This document shows, in pieces, positions 33,961-46,398 of a stretch of 64,000 bases of DNA. The notes under the pieces were generated by a model. That model was given only the letters and a program-made list of their open reading frames with translations, ran no database searches and had not been told where the DNA came from. Position 1 is the stretch's first letter; every line of letters begins with the position of its first letter. The stretch spans positions 28,400,214 through 28,464,213 of the forward strand of contig CM057228.1 of assembly GCA_029891385.1 (NCBI GenBank), written 5' to 3'. The position numbers and the translations under genes were made by a program. The DNA comes from Erythroxylum novogranatense (lineage: Eukaryota; Streptophyta; Magnoliopsida; Malpighiales; Erythroxylaceae).

Positions 33961-34261
33961 TCTCCACTGTGCCTCTTATCACAATGTACGCAAACCGACA
34001 AAGCTTCGTCCCGCCCTCGCCACCACTTCTGCTTTGCCACTACCAATCATCCAAATCTCCTCTCTCGGCCGTAACCCGATATGCAATCCCTTGCTGATCT
34101 GAATCTGCTATGGCGTCTGCTCAAGCTCCTACCAGAGCTACCCTAGCATCCTTGGTTAAGCTTGCCCCGGATCACGACCGGTCTCGGCGACTCATCCCAG
34201 TAGTCGCTCGATCCTCACTGCAGCTGATCTCAACTCCACAAAGATGCCCATATCCGACCGG
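33961..34261 (-). pseudogene. Element C: gag C-terminal part (decayed)
   Basis: Weak minus-strand match to the region between capsid and zinc knuckle of B (Arg/Ser-rich, CVHC- and RCHRQ-like fragments), ending at SDMG-like codons exactly at the X2 duplication gctaa. Frames shift repeatedly. Confidence 0.65.
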
Positions 34262-36861
34262 GCTAATGTTGGACCCCGATCTTTGAGTGAAATTTGAATT
34301 ATGAAAAAGAAATTTAAGGAGTGCTTGGTGAATGTATTGTATAATAGATGGCTTAAAATTTAAAGAATATTGAGAAGAAAAAAATAATTTGATTTTGATA
34401 TCTTTGGGGTTTTGAGTGGATTGGTATGGTTTATGAAATTAAGTAGATGAGTTGATTGAAATTAAGTTGAAAATCATGACTGAAAAGAGAAAGTGTGAAA
34501 ATATGAAAAATTGAAAAAAAAATTTTGACTTTTTGGCCTTTGAGGGTTGACTTTTGATTTAGGCAAATTTTGATAAAATGGTCTTCTAGAAACTTGTAGA
34601 TTATGTTAAGAGCTTTTCCTAGACATAAAGTTTGATATTTTTCGATATCGGGAGTGAGAGTTATGATCAGTCAAAGTTCGTTTGAAGTTTGACTTTGAGA
34701 AAAAAGTTGACTTTTTAATTGAGGCAAAATCCGAGAAAATGATCTACATGAAACTTATAGCCTCTGTCGAGAGCTTTTCGTGGACATAAATTTTGCTATT
34801 TTTTGATGTCGGGATTGGGAGATATGATTTTCAGAAGATATGCTTTGTTTTAAAAATGCTATTAAGTATAGATTTGTGTGTTCTATGCTTCGAGGCCTCT
34901 CATCATATGGATTTCGTTTGAATTAGAGTAAGTGGTCTTCATGAAAGTTTTAGATGATATTTTTATCTTTCCATTAATATAAAGTTTGCATTTTTTCGAT
35001 ATCGGGGCTAGGAGTTATGAGCGATTAAAAATTGGAAGTCGTTTAGGAAAAGCTGTTTTGGACAGAATCTTTGATTGAGGTTATGACCTCTTTTGAGACC
35101 TAATTTGATTTTGGGTTCTTCAGTGAAGTTGTAGAGCTTCCTTTGATCTTTTTATTGACACCAAATTCGTCAAATTCCGAGTTCGGGATTAAGAGATATG
35201 ATCTTTGAAAAATTCAGGTATAAGTATGTATTTGAAGTCTTGTAACTTGGTTTGAACTTCGACCCTTTTGTAATCTTTTGCTTATACATCCTTCGACCGA
35301 CATCCGATTGATTTGATTCTCGAAGCGTTGGATTCCTAAGACAATTATGTTCATTTTTATGAAGAATTATGATTTTTAGGAGATTAAATGGAAAGAGATT
35401 GATTGAACCAAAGTAAGAGATGGGTTATAGGTTACAAGTTGGATAATGTTCTGAACATGGTTCAGTATTTTGCGATTTTCGGGAGCTGTACAACTCCGAT
35501 TTAGTTGATTCTTGAGGGAAAATAAAGTTAAGATATAGGGATACAACTCTTATGAAGGGATCGAAATTTAATTTCATCTCTAAGATTGTTAATTTTTGGA
35601 ATTAAATTCGCGTAATGTTCAGTCTCGGATTTTGTGAAGGTCCGATAGTATTTCGGCTATAACTTCTTCGTTTTAGATCCGAATTGAGAGCCGTTGGTGA
35701 AGTTGGATTCGTATGATCTAGAGGAAAAATTTTCATGAAGAAAGTTTGTACAAATTATTTCGTTTAGATGCTGGAAATCAGGACACAAGTTATCAGTTTT
35801 GCAAAATCCTGCACAGGGGCAAACTTGGAAATAGGCTTAATTGGAGGGGCAAGATGGTAAATTGTGTTTCATTAAATGAAACACATAAGAAGCTGTCGTT
35901 TTTACTCCCAAAAACAACAGAAGATTCACGATTTATGAAGAAAAATGAAAGAAAGAAATAAGAAGAAGAGAAGAAGAAACATTGGAGAAGAGAGAAGAAG
36001 CATGGTCGGCTATGGTGGAAGGAAGGAGAAGAAAGATGAAGCAAGGTTTTTTTATGGGTTTTCTTAGATATTTTCGCTGGTTTTAAGAGCAAAGAGGAGG
36101 AAGAAGATGGAAGTTGTTCATGGAGCTTGAAAATAACGAAAATGGAGGAGAAAAAGGTAAGAGAGAGAAAGTTTTGATTTTGAGTTTTTGATTTGTTTGA
36201 TGGTTGATTAAGCTTGGAATGGTTATGGATTTAGTTTATCTATGATTATTTGAAGAGATTAGACTATGATTATGTTTAATTTTGGATTAATTGAAAATTG
36301 GAGTTTATGTCAAATTTGAAAATTGGGGTTTTGTGAAATTGATGCTTTAGATAGCTTGAATTAGTGATGAATTTGAGATATCCTAAGTTAATTTTGATGT
36401 TTATGCTTTAGGTGAAGTTTAATTTAAAAAATTGTAAATTGGGGGTTTAGGCTTAATTTGGAATTTGGGGATTTTCTCAAATTTTGTGAATTAATGGTGT
36501 AGAATCATCAATAATAGCATGAATTGATGAAATATGGAATCAATTTTGAAGAAATTATGTTTTATGATATTGAATTTGTGCAAATTGGTTTAGGCCAATT
36601 TTGAAAATTGGGGATTTTCAAAATTGGAGATTGAAATAGCTTGAATATGAGAGGAATTGATATTTCCTAAGTTCAATTTGAGAAAATTAAGTTAATTATG
36701 ATATTGAATTTGATTGGATTGGTTTAGGTTCAATTTGTAATTTGGGGATTTTTTGAAATTAGTGATGTAACTATCTTGGAATTAGTAAGAATTGATGACT
36801 TATGTATCAAATTGAAGGATTAAGTTATTTATGAGATTAAATTTTGATGAAATTGATTTAG

Positions 36862-36937
36862 GGAATTTTCAATTGGAAAGAAGAAAGGAGAAAAGGTCAA
36901 ATTGAAGCATTGGACAAGATGCTAACATGGATATGAG
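36862..36937 (+). other. Candidate LTR mini-exon (X2), 76 nt
   Basis: Acceptor TTGATTTAG ends at 36861; donor GAG/GTGGGTAC at 36938; upstream donor AAG/GTAAGAG at 36157. Same length as in X1. Confidence 0.52.
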
Positions 36938-38148
36938 GTGGGTACTATATTTATTTATTGAATTATAAGCTAAATGTGAATTTCTGAAAATGGAAGAAAG
37001 CAAAATTTGATTTTTGATAAATGATTATGGATAAAAATGTTTGAAAAAGGATGTAAATGTTTGAAATTATGATTTCAAAGGAGTAAAATGAGTTTTAGAA
37101 AATACAAGATTTATGAAATTCATGAGTTTCAAATTATTCGATTTATGATTTAAATGATTTAAAGAAATTAGTGCATGTTTGGTCATGAATGTGATTATTA
37201 TGTGATTAATTTGGTGATGTGCATTGCATTAGATTGATTATGTGAATTCATGTAAATATATGCTTGTGTCATTTATGACACAATTTGATGTTACGGGATG
37301 AAAAATGTGAAAAGCAAGATGTTTGAAAAGTGCCTTCGGGCCATCTGAAATTATGTTTTGCTTATGGATTTATTTACCAAATTGCATTTGCATATGAATT
37401 TGGATATGAATGGGATTGGTTGAGATTTTGTATGATCAATTGAGAATTTATGAAGTGTTAGACATAGGATTGCGTTTCTGCTGGTGTTTGGATTCCGGAC
37501 GGGAGGTCCGATGATTTTGCATTGTGTTTGGACATTTTAGAAGTGTTTTGACTCTTTGCAAATTTTGGGCTGTCAAAATACGATCGTTATCTTTGAAATT
37601 TCAGTAAAAGGGTTAAAAATAAGTTTGACAATTGATATGGATGTATAAGAAGATGATTAATAAGAATTAAGTAAATTGAGAATTTCATGAGGAATAGTTT
37701 CCTAGAAAGGGAAATCGATATGGTTTTGATTAGTATGAGAATGGTTTTAAGATAAATAAGATGAGAAAAAGAAAACAAAAAAAAAAAAGAAAAAAAATTA
37801 TACCAGTTTTGAAATGTCGTGAGGTTTCCAACGCGATGAGTTTGCTATGTTTCATGTTTGAAACGGATGTCGGTGTTTGTTTCAGTTTTATTATTTCGAT
37901 TCGCATTCGATTTGGAATTCTGCCTTTCGAGTTTATCCGCTTTGTTATTCGTATTTCCGATGCACAATTTTTCGAGTATTCGTTTCGCATCTTTTTCTTG
38001 TTTCCCTTGGATGTCAGTAATTGTGTCTCAGTTCGAATGCTTCGCATGTTGTGATTCGATTTCTCCTATTGAATCCGCTTTGTTTCCTTTGTTTTCGTTC
38101 CTGCTTTCCGGTTGGGATCCGGTGTTCCGGATCGGGTCCCGACATTTA

Positions 38149-38160
38149 TGGTATCAGAGC
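38149..38160 (+). promoter_or_regulatory. X2 primer-binding site
   Basis: TGGTATCAGAGC, complementary to initiator-Met tRNA, 4 nt after the LTR end. It shows that the X family is an autonomous-type LTR retrotransposon lineage and that X2 is in plus orientation. Confidence 0.92.
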
Positions 38161-38240
38161 AATAAGAGTTTATAAGGAATCATGCGTACGTATGAGGGAA
38201 TCTGTATGAGTAGTTGGGTTAGAATGCGGATCAACGGTAA

Positions 38241-38810
38241 CACAATGCGAATCTCCAGTTAAGCCCTCCTTAAATCTCGGCACCTATCGGCCTCGGAGGC
38301 AATCGAGCAGAACACGTATCTTGTGACTCATTAAACGACCTCGTGAGTCACTCTTGACATGGACCCCTGTCTCAGCTCAAAGAACTCCTGCATCTTCATT
38401 TCCAAATAGTCCTTGGCCATGAAATTATCCCGAAAGGCTCTCAGGAAATCATCCCAAGTCAACACACAAGGTCTGGTGGAACTACCCGGGACAGTCTTCC
38501 ACCACTGGTAAGCTGGACCCTGGAGCAATGAAACAGCATAATCGAAGCACTCCTCAGGGTCGCAATCCATCTAATCTAGGACCCGCTCGGTCCTCTCCAA
38601 CCGTCCCTCAGCCTCTGCGAGTGCATCTTTGCCATAAAGTCCACGACCCTAACACGCAGAACAATCATACCTCCGCTCCCGTCTCATGGGAGCTCTATGA
38701 GGCTGCTCCTTATGCAGAGGTACAGAAGACTCCCTACTCACTCCGACTGATCCTTGGTCAGCTGAGTGATCTACCTGATCACCAAAGACGGATGACCTAC
38801 AACAAAATCA
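38241..38810 (-). pseudogene. Element C: gag N-terminal half
   Basis: The minus-strand segment 38331-38570 has CFDYAVSLLQGPAYQWWKTV and TWDDFLRAFRDNFMAKDYLE, with ELRQGSMS after it. Upstream are LERTERVLD, a stop, and RRERRYDCS-like codons; downstream, CRDLRRA-like codons run to the X2 site. It begins after an acceptor-like TTGTTGTAG/GTCATCCG (AG at 38797-38798). A frameshift at about 38640 and a few stops disable it. Confidence 0.85.
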
Positions 38811-38886
38811 CAATTTCGATCAATTTCTTACTTTTCTTACGAAATTCAAGCCTAAAATATACTATGCCCAAAAGATGCCAAACTAT

Positions 38887-38898
38887 GCTCTGATACCA
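38887..38898 (-). promoter_or_regulatory. Element C primer-binding site
   Basis: Minus-strand TGGTATCAGAGC, 5 nt from the 5' LTR end at 38904. Confidence 0.93.
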
Positions 38899-38903
38899 CC
38901 TAA

Positions 38904-41548
38904 TGTAGCGCCCCCTCATCGTAGAGTATACACCGGGGCGCCCGTAGGTCGTACCGATGCATAACCTATGACGAGGGTGCACTACCAATCTATCATTTCT
39001 ATAAACCTCATGGCATCAATATAATTAAGCAGTAATATCACATTCACTAAATTTTAAAACCTCAAAGATCCCTTTTCATTCATTTCATAAAACCGTAAGT
39101 ACATCCTCAATCATATACATACACTGTACAAGCCCAAAAGAACTAACGTAACTCTAACTATGTCATCCCCAAAATATCCCAAAAGATCCCCAATGACCGA
39201 CACATGAGGCCATGCTCCTCTGGCCGCACAAACGAGGGAAAAGTCTCACGGACCGAGCTAGAGTCAAACTATCATCATCTGAAAAAATAAATGCAATGTT
39301 GGGTGAGTTTGCGAACTCGGTGAAACCATCATCGATGGTTCACCCAACTCATGCATATCCGCACAATCACACAAGATCGTACAATATCACAAACAAGAAA
39401 TCACATGCGTCAATTTCACATTTATAAGGTGATATACCTTTCACACAATTCACATGTAAACATTCATATATGCAATGTGCATGTGACTCTTTCATTTTCT
39501 TTCGTTGTTGTGACCGTGCTTTGAGCTCATATCGTTGAACCATTGGCTCGAAAACATTGGGCTCAAAAGCCCTGTCGTTGAGCATAAAGCTCTAAAAATC
39601 GTTGGGCATAAAGCCACATGCGTTGAGCTTAAAGCTCTCATATCTGATGGCTGCACCGGTCACAATCACAATTATCGATCATGCATAATGGCATGAATGC
39701 ACATATTAAAAATATCCCAAATCGTACCTGACCTAATATCACTATCAATTTACATTTGAAACCACTTATTAACAATTAATGCACACTTTACACTTCTATA
39801 GCACATCTCAAATATTTCGAGCACCTGTGGTCTGAAATTAATCAAAACAAACACATAATCTTTCCTCAACTCCACATGGCATTAATGCATAAAATAAACA
39901 CATAAAGGTTGAGAAACCAACTAGGTTACTCACCTCAGAACCTCCGAGCTACTGCCGGAAAGTCTCGCCTACGTCGGACAATCGGCAGTCTACTGGCACT
40001 TCTATAACAATCAAAACATAATTAACATTACTAATTGTATCCATTTCAATGTTCAATGATGCATATGAATCGAATCATGTACGTACTATACATGGTATGA
40101 CATTTCTGACACAAATCCGAATTTTCCCGATCTCAAATTCTAATTTCCGAATTCATAATCTCCAAATTGAATTTAATCCATAACTAATTGAATTGTCCAA
40201 TTCCTAAATCCCCAAACTTAAAACCTAAAATTTCACTTTCGAAAATCAGCCTTCCTTGCCGCGGCGTCTGCTCCCTCGCCGCGACGAGCTCCCCTTTTTC
40301 CTTCGTCTTCGCCGCGGCGAACCACGCATCCTTCGCCATGGCGTCGCACACGCGTGCCGAGACTTCGCCTCTCTAGCTGCGCCATGGGCGCCTTCCGCTT
40401 CGTCAAGGCGTGTGGAAACAATTTTGCTCGCCACGACGTGTTCTTCGTGTGCCTTGCGTGCGGTCGTGAACACGCCGAAAACCGAAATTTCAGTTTTGGT
40501 GATAACAACTCCAAATCCAGATTTTCTCCTTACAAACCACTCTAAATAATTCCATACACATCATACAACCAATCTTTAGCTTCTATTTCATCAAACAACC
40601 ATTATTCCCAAAATTTCAACCCTAAAATCAGCGAAAATAACTATCGAAACCCTAAATGCCAAATCCTTAAATATTCATGCTAAATCACCTAAATAACTCT
40701 ATAAATCAACCAATCAAACTATATAAGACAAGAAATAAGTAACTTACTTGATTAATAACCTCAAATCTTCAAGGATCACACCAAATCAAAGCTCAGCGAC
40801 ACCCACGACAATCACGAAACTCAAACCCATCTTGACTCTTCTTTACCCAATCGAAGGAACAATCAAAGGTGGAAGAAGAAGCGAATCCACGAGGAAGATC
40901 CACGATGATGGAAAGAGGAAGAAGAATCAAGAGCAAACCTATGATTTCTTTCAAAATGGAGGAGCATCGTGGAGCAAGATTTCAAAGGCTAAGGCTTTAA
41001 ATAAAAGATTTAAACTAAGACATGTTTGGCAAATTTAATTGCCACAAGTCCGATCCGAATCACCTCAAGTCAGTTTCTAATTCTAATTTCTCCCGAATTC
41101 CAATGGCTAAACCCTAATTCCTCAAATCAAATTTCTAACCTATCCGTGCCATTGGATAATCAATTTCGGAACCGAAAATCCAATTAACCAGTCATTGATC
41201 AATTTTTCGGTCTGGGCCTATTGCTCCGAAAATTCCAGAAAAATTTTCTATAAATCCTCAAAAATAGAAAACTCATAATCATATACTCCAATTTCACAAT
41301 TCAATTTCCTAACTTTCATTTCTAACTCAAATTCAATTCTCGAACCTAATGTAACCTGATTATCACACTTGCCCTAATCATTTCCAAATCCACACTATCC
41401 AAATCAAATCAGAAGTATGTCATACATGTATGTACGTACAAATGCCAGTACAATAATTGCCAATTATACAAAATTCTATAATGCATGCACATGCCAAATA
41501 TACGTATACAAAGAACTGTACCCATCTCATCGGTGACGGGATGTTACA
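38904..41548 (-). repeat. Element C 5' LTR (right, 2645 bp)
   Basis: Near twin of the left LTR. Its splice layout is fuller: donor CAA/GTAAGTT at 40747, acceptor TTATAG at 40002, mini-exon 39934-40001, donor GTGAGTAACC at 39933, branch-like CTCAC at 39303-39307, acceptor TTTTTTCAG at 39279. Differences from the left copy cluster at CAG/CTG/CCG sites (for example near 28440 against 39730, and 29925 against 41195). Confidence 0.92.
39934..40001 (-). other. Candidate LTR mini-exon (C right LTR), 68 nt
   Basis: Minus: TTGTTATAG acceptor, exon of 68 nt, donor GAG/GTGAGTAACCTAG. Introns would be 746 and 655 nt. Confidence 0.58.
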
Positions 41549-41820
41549 CTATGAGCTAAGAAGCAATAAGTTGTTGATTAAAGGTATTGTCATGAGGGGC
41601 TAATGGAAAGGGTCTCTTTTTAATGAAAAGCCTAGTTTCTACTTTCTTATATAGTTCTGCAACAGTAAAACTATCTAGGGAATCAGAGTCACTTGGAGGG
41701 GTAAGAGGGGCAGGAGGGGCAAAGAGTTTAACTCGAGGCATTGTCATACAAAAAATGCACACCGAAACAAAACTAAACAAATGAGTAAAGCAAACTAAAA
41801 ATAATAACCTAAGCAACTAG
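41549..41820 (-). pseudogene. H relic, part 1: N-terminus of putative plant transposon protein
   Basis: The minus strand opens with MPRVKLFAPPAPLTPPSDSD at about 41740, a Pro/Ser/Asp-rich start, then FTVAELYKKVETRLFIKKRP and HDNTFNQQL before a stop near the ctatg duplication; the reading resumes at 27641. The N-terminus resembles the MPRKTK start of G gag at 59030, and both follow a similar TTGTATG leader. An acceptor-like TTGCTTAG (about 41813) and a donor CGTAAGTG (about 41957) suggest a leader intron of about 145 nt. Confidence 0.55.
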
Positions 41821-42765
41821 CAAAGGCATAATCAACAATCCTAGGTAACCTAAACAAAATTAATCTAAAGCAAAAATGAAAAGAAAACAAGATGGACAAC
41901 CTGGTTTACCCTAAACACTATAGAAACTAAGAAAAAGGAAGAGAACAATCACTTACGAAAGATTGAAATCTGTGCAGATAGTCCGAAAAGAGAGATTGTA
42001 AGGATCTGAAGGATAGACACGATGAAAATGAAGGTAGGAAACGAAGGAAAAGGGTCGAAAGGATAGAGGGAATATGAATGGTTAAGAGCAAATAAGGATG
42101 GAATGGTATTTTCACTAGTAAAATTCGCGCAGATTCATCCTTTGTCATGGTGAAACTTGAAATTCATCACGACGAACTTAACCCTAATCGCAAAAGCAGA
42201 AGTATCGATGTTTCATCACAGCAACATGGAACTCACGCCACAACAAAATTAAACCAAAAGGATCAGAAAGGAACGATGAGGAGTTCGCCACGGTGACGTA
42301 GTCTTCATGTTGTGGCAAAATTTACTCGAAGCTACATAAAGGGTGTGAAGAACTTTTGTCATTCCACGCCACGACAAAATTCACCCAAGAGCAACATGAA
42401 GGAATAAGGTAAGTTCACTATGGCAGCGTGGACTTCACACTGCAACGAAGTTTACCTGAAAGGAATATCAAACAAGACAGGAATAAACATTCAACAAAGG
42501 AATGAGAAACATGACTGACAAATGAATGACACAAATTGGTTACTTAGTAAGCTTAAGGAGCATATACAAAGTCATAAAGCACCTGATGAGCTCAACAAAA
42601 TAAAGTGCAACAAAATTAATCATATCAATTTTCTCAAACTTGAAGATATATCATGCATCAGGCTGACAAGCACATAAAAAATAAAACAAGAGACAGAACT
42701 AGCATGGGAATTATTTAATTGAAAAACTACTAATTAAACTAAAAGCTAAGCTAATGTCCGACTAA
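41821..42765. other. Non-coding stretch between H and G relics
   Basis: No gene seen. 41940-42130 is GA-rich on the plus strand (a C/T-rich leader on minus). 42160-42440 holds degenerate copies of a CGCCACGACAAAATTCACC-like unit, similar to words at 60500-60590 on the other side of G. This could be the remains of a G-type 3' LTR, but I could not match its ends. Confidence 0.4.
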
Positions 42766-42785
42766 AATGGTTTCTCCCCCATACT
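42766..42785 (-). promoter_or_regulatory. Polypurine-tract-like run of G
   Basis: Minus-strand AAGTATGGGGGAGAAACC follows the end of the protease ORF. Athila-type elements carry GGGGGAG purine runs here; a role as plus-strand primer is likely but unproven. Confidence 0.5.
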
Positions 42786-42865
42786 TATTTAACAACTAAT
42801 GCACCCGATAATGTCATAATCAGTCACAGAGCAAGAGTCAGTAAACAAGTGAAGGAAAGAAACAA

Positions 42866-43830
42866 CTTGGTGGTTATGGAGGTTGCTGGTTCTCCTGGTG
42901 AACCTTTGATAGATCAACATGCTGTGGTGAAACAACTTTACCCATTTCCACGTCGGTATCAACCTCCACAATTCCATATTCACCTAAAACATTAACAGAA
43001 AACCTTTCTCCCACGGGGTCGTCATTGATAATTGAAGAATCCAATGAGTACAATACAGAGCTAAAGTAAGCATTTTGGAATTCAAATTCAGAGCATGCAT
43101 CATCGATAGCAATATCAAGCATGTTAACTCCCAAAAGCAAATAATTCTCATGAGGATGTTTCATTACTTCATACATATTAAAACACACTTTTTGATCTCC
43201 TACCTCCATAGTGATGGTACCTTCTTTCATGCTAATCATAGTGCTAGCAGTCCTTAAGAAAGGTATACAAAGAATCAATTTGGTGGCCTGCATAACTTCA
43301 AAAGACATGTCAAGCATATAAAAATCAGTGGGAAAGCCTAATTAACCTAGACCAAAATGTCCTCTATAAAGTTCACAAGATGCCTAAGAGACCTATCAAC
43401 TAATTAGAGAACTACAGATGTAGATTTAAGATTCTTGACTCCCAATGACGTGGAGACAAACTTAGGCATAACATTAATAGCTGCCCCTAAATCTAACAAG
43501 GCTCCTCCTATAGTAACTTTACCTATAGTGCAAGGGATAGTGTAATATCCAGGATCTTGGCATTTTACGGGGATTTGGGGTTTAAACAAAGCAGACACAT
43601 TTAAGCTTACATGCACTCTTTCATTTAGTCTGAACTTCCTTTTGTTGGTGCACAGGTCTTTAAGATACTTAGCATACACAGGAACCCCTTTCACAAGATC
43701 AATTAAAGGAATATTGACTTCTATTGTACTAAAAAAATCAATGATATCTTTCTTATGTTCAGTTTTAGTCATCCTTTTGCTCAACAAATATGAATTAGGA
43801 AAAGGAAGGTCTTTAAGATTTACCTCCATA
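42866..43830 (-). pseudogene. G: Athila-like protease region, no RT following
   Basis: The minus-strand stretch 43404-43829 (141 aa) has LPFPNSYLLSKRM, DIIDFFSTIEVNIPLIDLV and CQDPGYYTIPCTIGKV, then IGGALLDLGAAINVMPK with the aspartic protease D-L-G-A site. It continues after a stop in 42874-43317 with PFLRTASTMISMKEGTITME, the C-terminal protease half seen in Athila-type elements, and ends QENQQPP with a stop near 42876. RT, RNase H and integrase are absent; the next feature is a purine tract, so G was non-autonomous or deleted. Confidence 0.82.
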
Positions 43831-43850
43831 TCATTGGCTTCATGGGTGCC

Positions 43851-44422
43851 TTACTTGTTTGATTCCTGGTTGCTTTCAAAATTCGTTTCCTTGCTCTTTA
43901 AAGATTTGGACTCCATTTCAGTTAAAATTACTCTCTCCTTAGAACTTTCAGACTTCTTGACTCTTGCAGATGTTGAAGGCAATTCTTTACATTCAATCTC
44001 CTCTTCATCTACTTCCTCATCTTGATTGTTGAGCCTCACTTGCTTCCCATTTCGAAGAGTTATGGCATTCAAACTCTTGGGGTTCATAACAGTATTGGAG
44101 GCAATAGTTTCACTACTCCTCGCTTGGTTATCACTCATATTGTTGGATAATTGAGCGACATAGGAGTTGATATTCTCAGCCTTCGTCTCCCATTGCTCTA
44201 TTCTCTTCTCTAGAGTATTGAACCTAGCATTATTTTTAGTAAAGTCCTCTTGAATCATAGAGGCTATGACATTGAACTGGTTATTATTCGAAGTCCTCTC
44301 ATCCTTCATCAACGCCATCATATTATGCAAAAGTTGATTAATGTCTTCCTTTGGGGGACAGTTAAAGCTTGATGTTGGTTGTGGAACTAGTTTGTGGAAA
44401 AACCAGCCCCTCCACCTTGTTG
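43851..44422 (-). pseudogene. G: gag C-terminal region
   Basis: The minus-strand 159-aa stretch 43851-44330 has QFNVIASMIQEDFTKNNARF, a coiled-coil-like heptad stretch, NPKSLNAITLRNGKQVRL, and an acidic/serine-rich tail, typical of Athila gag-protease linkers. Towards 44422 a Gly-rich QQGGGAGFSTN is readable, ending exactly at the X3 duplication aaatc. The other half is at 57735-59030. Confidence 0.82.
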
Positions 44423-46398
44423 AAATCTATTGGTACCGAATAACAAAGAGGTGGAATGAATCAAACGGATCTAAAGACGAAACAGGAAGCAAACCAAAGC
44501 GTATCACTAAGCGAAATGAGCGAAAACGAATAGCGAACCAAAATGCAAATAGAAAAGCGGAAGCGAACGAATCGAAGCAAATCAATTACGAATCGAAAGC
44601 CAACTTGAAAATCAAAGCATACAAACGAAGTCAAATCGAATTGGCTTGAAATCAAATCAAATAAACAATTCAAGCGAACTGAAACATAAATTTCCGACAT
44701 CCGATAACATGTACTTTTGAAAAACTATCGCGTTGAAAACTCTAAGACTAAACCTCTCCGAAATCTGTGCATTTTTTTCTTTCTCATCTTTGTCTTATAA
44801 TCATCTTTATTCAAACTCATGCACATCAATACAATATCATTTCCCTTTTTGAAATTCATTCTCAACGAAACTCAACTTACTTGATTTTTCTTATTCATCA
44901 TTTTGCAAACTTATTAACAAAACCTATATCTTATTCTTTTCTTTCTTTTGTCAAAGAAATTTCGACAGCATAATGGTTGCATTTTATAAACCCCAAACCT
45001 GCAAAAGGTAAATAAACACTTCTATAATTCCCAAACAAATCCCAAAATCATCGGACTCTCCCGTCCGGAATCTCAGCATATGCAAACACAAGTCTAAAAC
45101 TAACGCTTTAAAATCCTCCATCATAATCAGTACAATTCCACAACTCAATTCAATATACCAAACATAATCCAATCCAATCTCAAACCAATCATATACAATT
45201 CTATACTCCATAAACCATACACAAATCTAAATCCATAACTCAATTCCTTATACAATTTCATTAGTTCATACATATCATCAATTAAGTGCTTACAAATCCT
45301 TAATAGCTTTTTAAGCCATTTACAAACCAAATACTAAAATCCAAAAATACGAACTACAAAAGATGCAAAATCTGACAGATGGCTCGACTTTCTTTCATCC
45401 GATCTCCTACTCGAAACCTGGAGATGGGGATGAAAGGGGGTGAGCTACACAGCTCGTGGATAATATGTTTATAAATTGAATGATAAGCGAAAAGATTTTG
45501 CAAAACCTTTTTGCCATTTATTTTAAAATTTTCACAGTAGAAAATTTGGCAAATTTCTTATTTCTCAAACTTTTCAAATCATTGCCAAAAAATTTCAATA
45601 AATTCCCAGCTGAAAAATCCACAATAGTTTATTTCTCAAAATTTTCACGTTTTTTTCACATTTCATGAACAAAATCCATATTTCTTAAACATTTTTCAAA
45701 ACATGCAATGCATCACACTTATAAACAAAACAAGAACACACAACACATCAAATGGTTTGGTTCAGTCCAAAACAGAACGAACTGCACATTCCCGCATAGC
45801 GGTCCTGTGCATCCGTGAACGGAACGTACTACACCTTCCCGCATCGCGGTCCGTTGTAGCCGTGATTTATGGGAGTCCGAGATCGGAACTCCAGTGCCAC
45901 TAGCGAGCAGCCGAAAGAAGGCTTTAAAACAGGCCAAAAGAAGGCTTTAAAACAGACAAGTGCGCACTTGTCCTACTTATGGGACCTGACCAAACCCATA
46001 AAACTATAATCGAAAACGAAAATTCGAATTGCCCGAAGGCATATTTCGAAATCTTGATTTTTCATATAGTGCCGTCTTTGACACAAATCACATTCACAAA
46101 TCACATAAAGTCATATAGAAATTCTAATACGATTCAAATCATCAATTTAATCACATATCATATCAATCAAATTCATAACAATGAATGCAATAATTTCTTT
46201 AAATCATAAATCCAACATATTCTAATTCACAATGCACATTTTTCAAATCATTTAAATAATTCGAAACCAATGAATTTCATAAACCTTGCATTTTCTTAAA
46301 ATCATTCCGAAAACAAGGAATTTATAAAAGTTTTGCTTCTTGATTTTTTTCAAAAACACATACTTAGCTTAAAATTCAATAAATAAACATACTACTCA

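Larger units (their letters stand above)
34267..38235 (+). mobile_element. X2: 3.9 kb LTR plus short internal leader
   Basis: LTR 34267-38144 begins TGTTGGACCCCGAT and ends GGGTCCCGACA. It is followed by TTTA, the primer-binding site and about 75 bp of leader to ATCAAC (38235). The flanks are gctaa (34262-34266) and ggtaa (38236-38240), one base apart; the interrupted gag codons join across them. Nearly all of the internal region and the 3' LTR are gone. The tail GCGGATCAAC may be a scar of the normal CGGATCGGGTCCCAACA end. Compared with X1, the TATA/GAGCTC block is deleted near 37370 and the TTTGCAG acceptor reads TTTGCAA. Confidence 0.9.
27642..41548 (-). mobile_element. Element C: complete Ty3/gypsy retrotransposon, split by X2
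   Basis: Flanked by exact ctatg (27637-27641 and 41549-41553). Own-sense order: 5' LTR (41548-38904), primer-binding site, gag N-terminus, X2, rest of gag, zinc knuckle, protease, RT, RNase H, integrase, chromodomain-like end, polypurine tract, 3' LTR (30281-27642). Same lineage as B. The unsplit length is about 9.9 kb. Pol motifs are better preserved than in B, but many small indels shift frame. The LTRs are 2640 and 2645 bp and very similar. Confidence 0.94.

Noticed and set aside
37761..38209. Overlapping plus-strand frames in X2 near the LTR end
   Set aside because: Not conserved in X1 at the equivalent position; they end across the LTR/primer-site boundary.
38221..38240. X2 tail read as a 3' LTR fragment
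   Set aside because: Only GCGGATCAAC resembles the LTR end; too short to call, so kept as a possible scar only.
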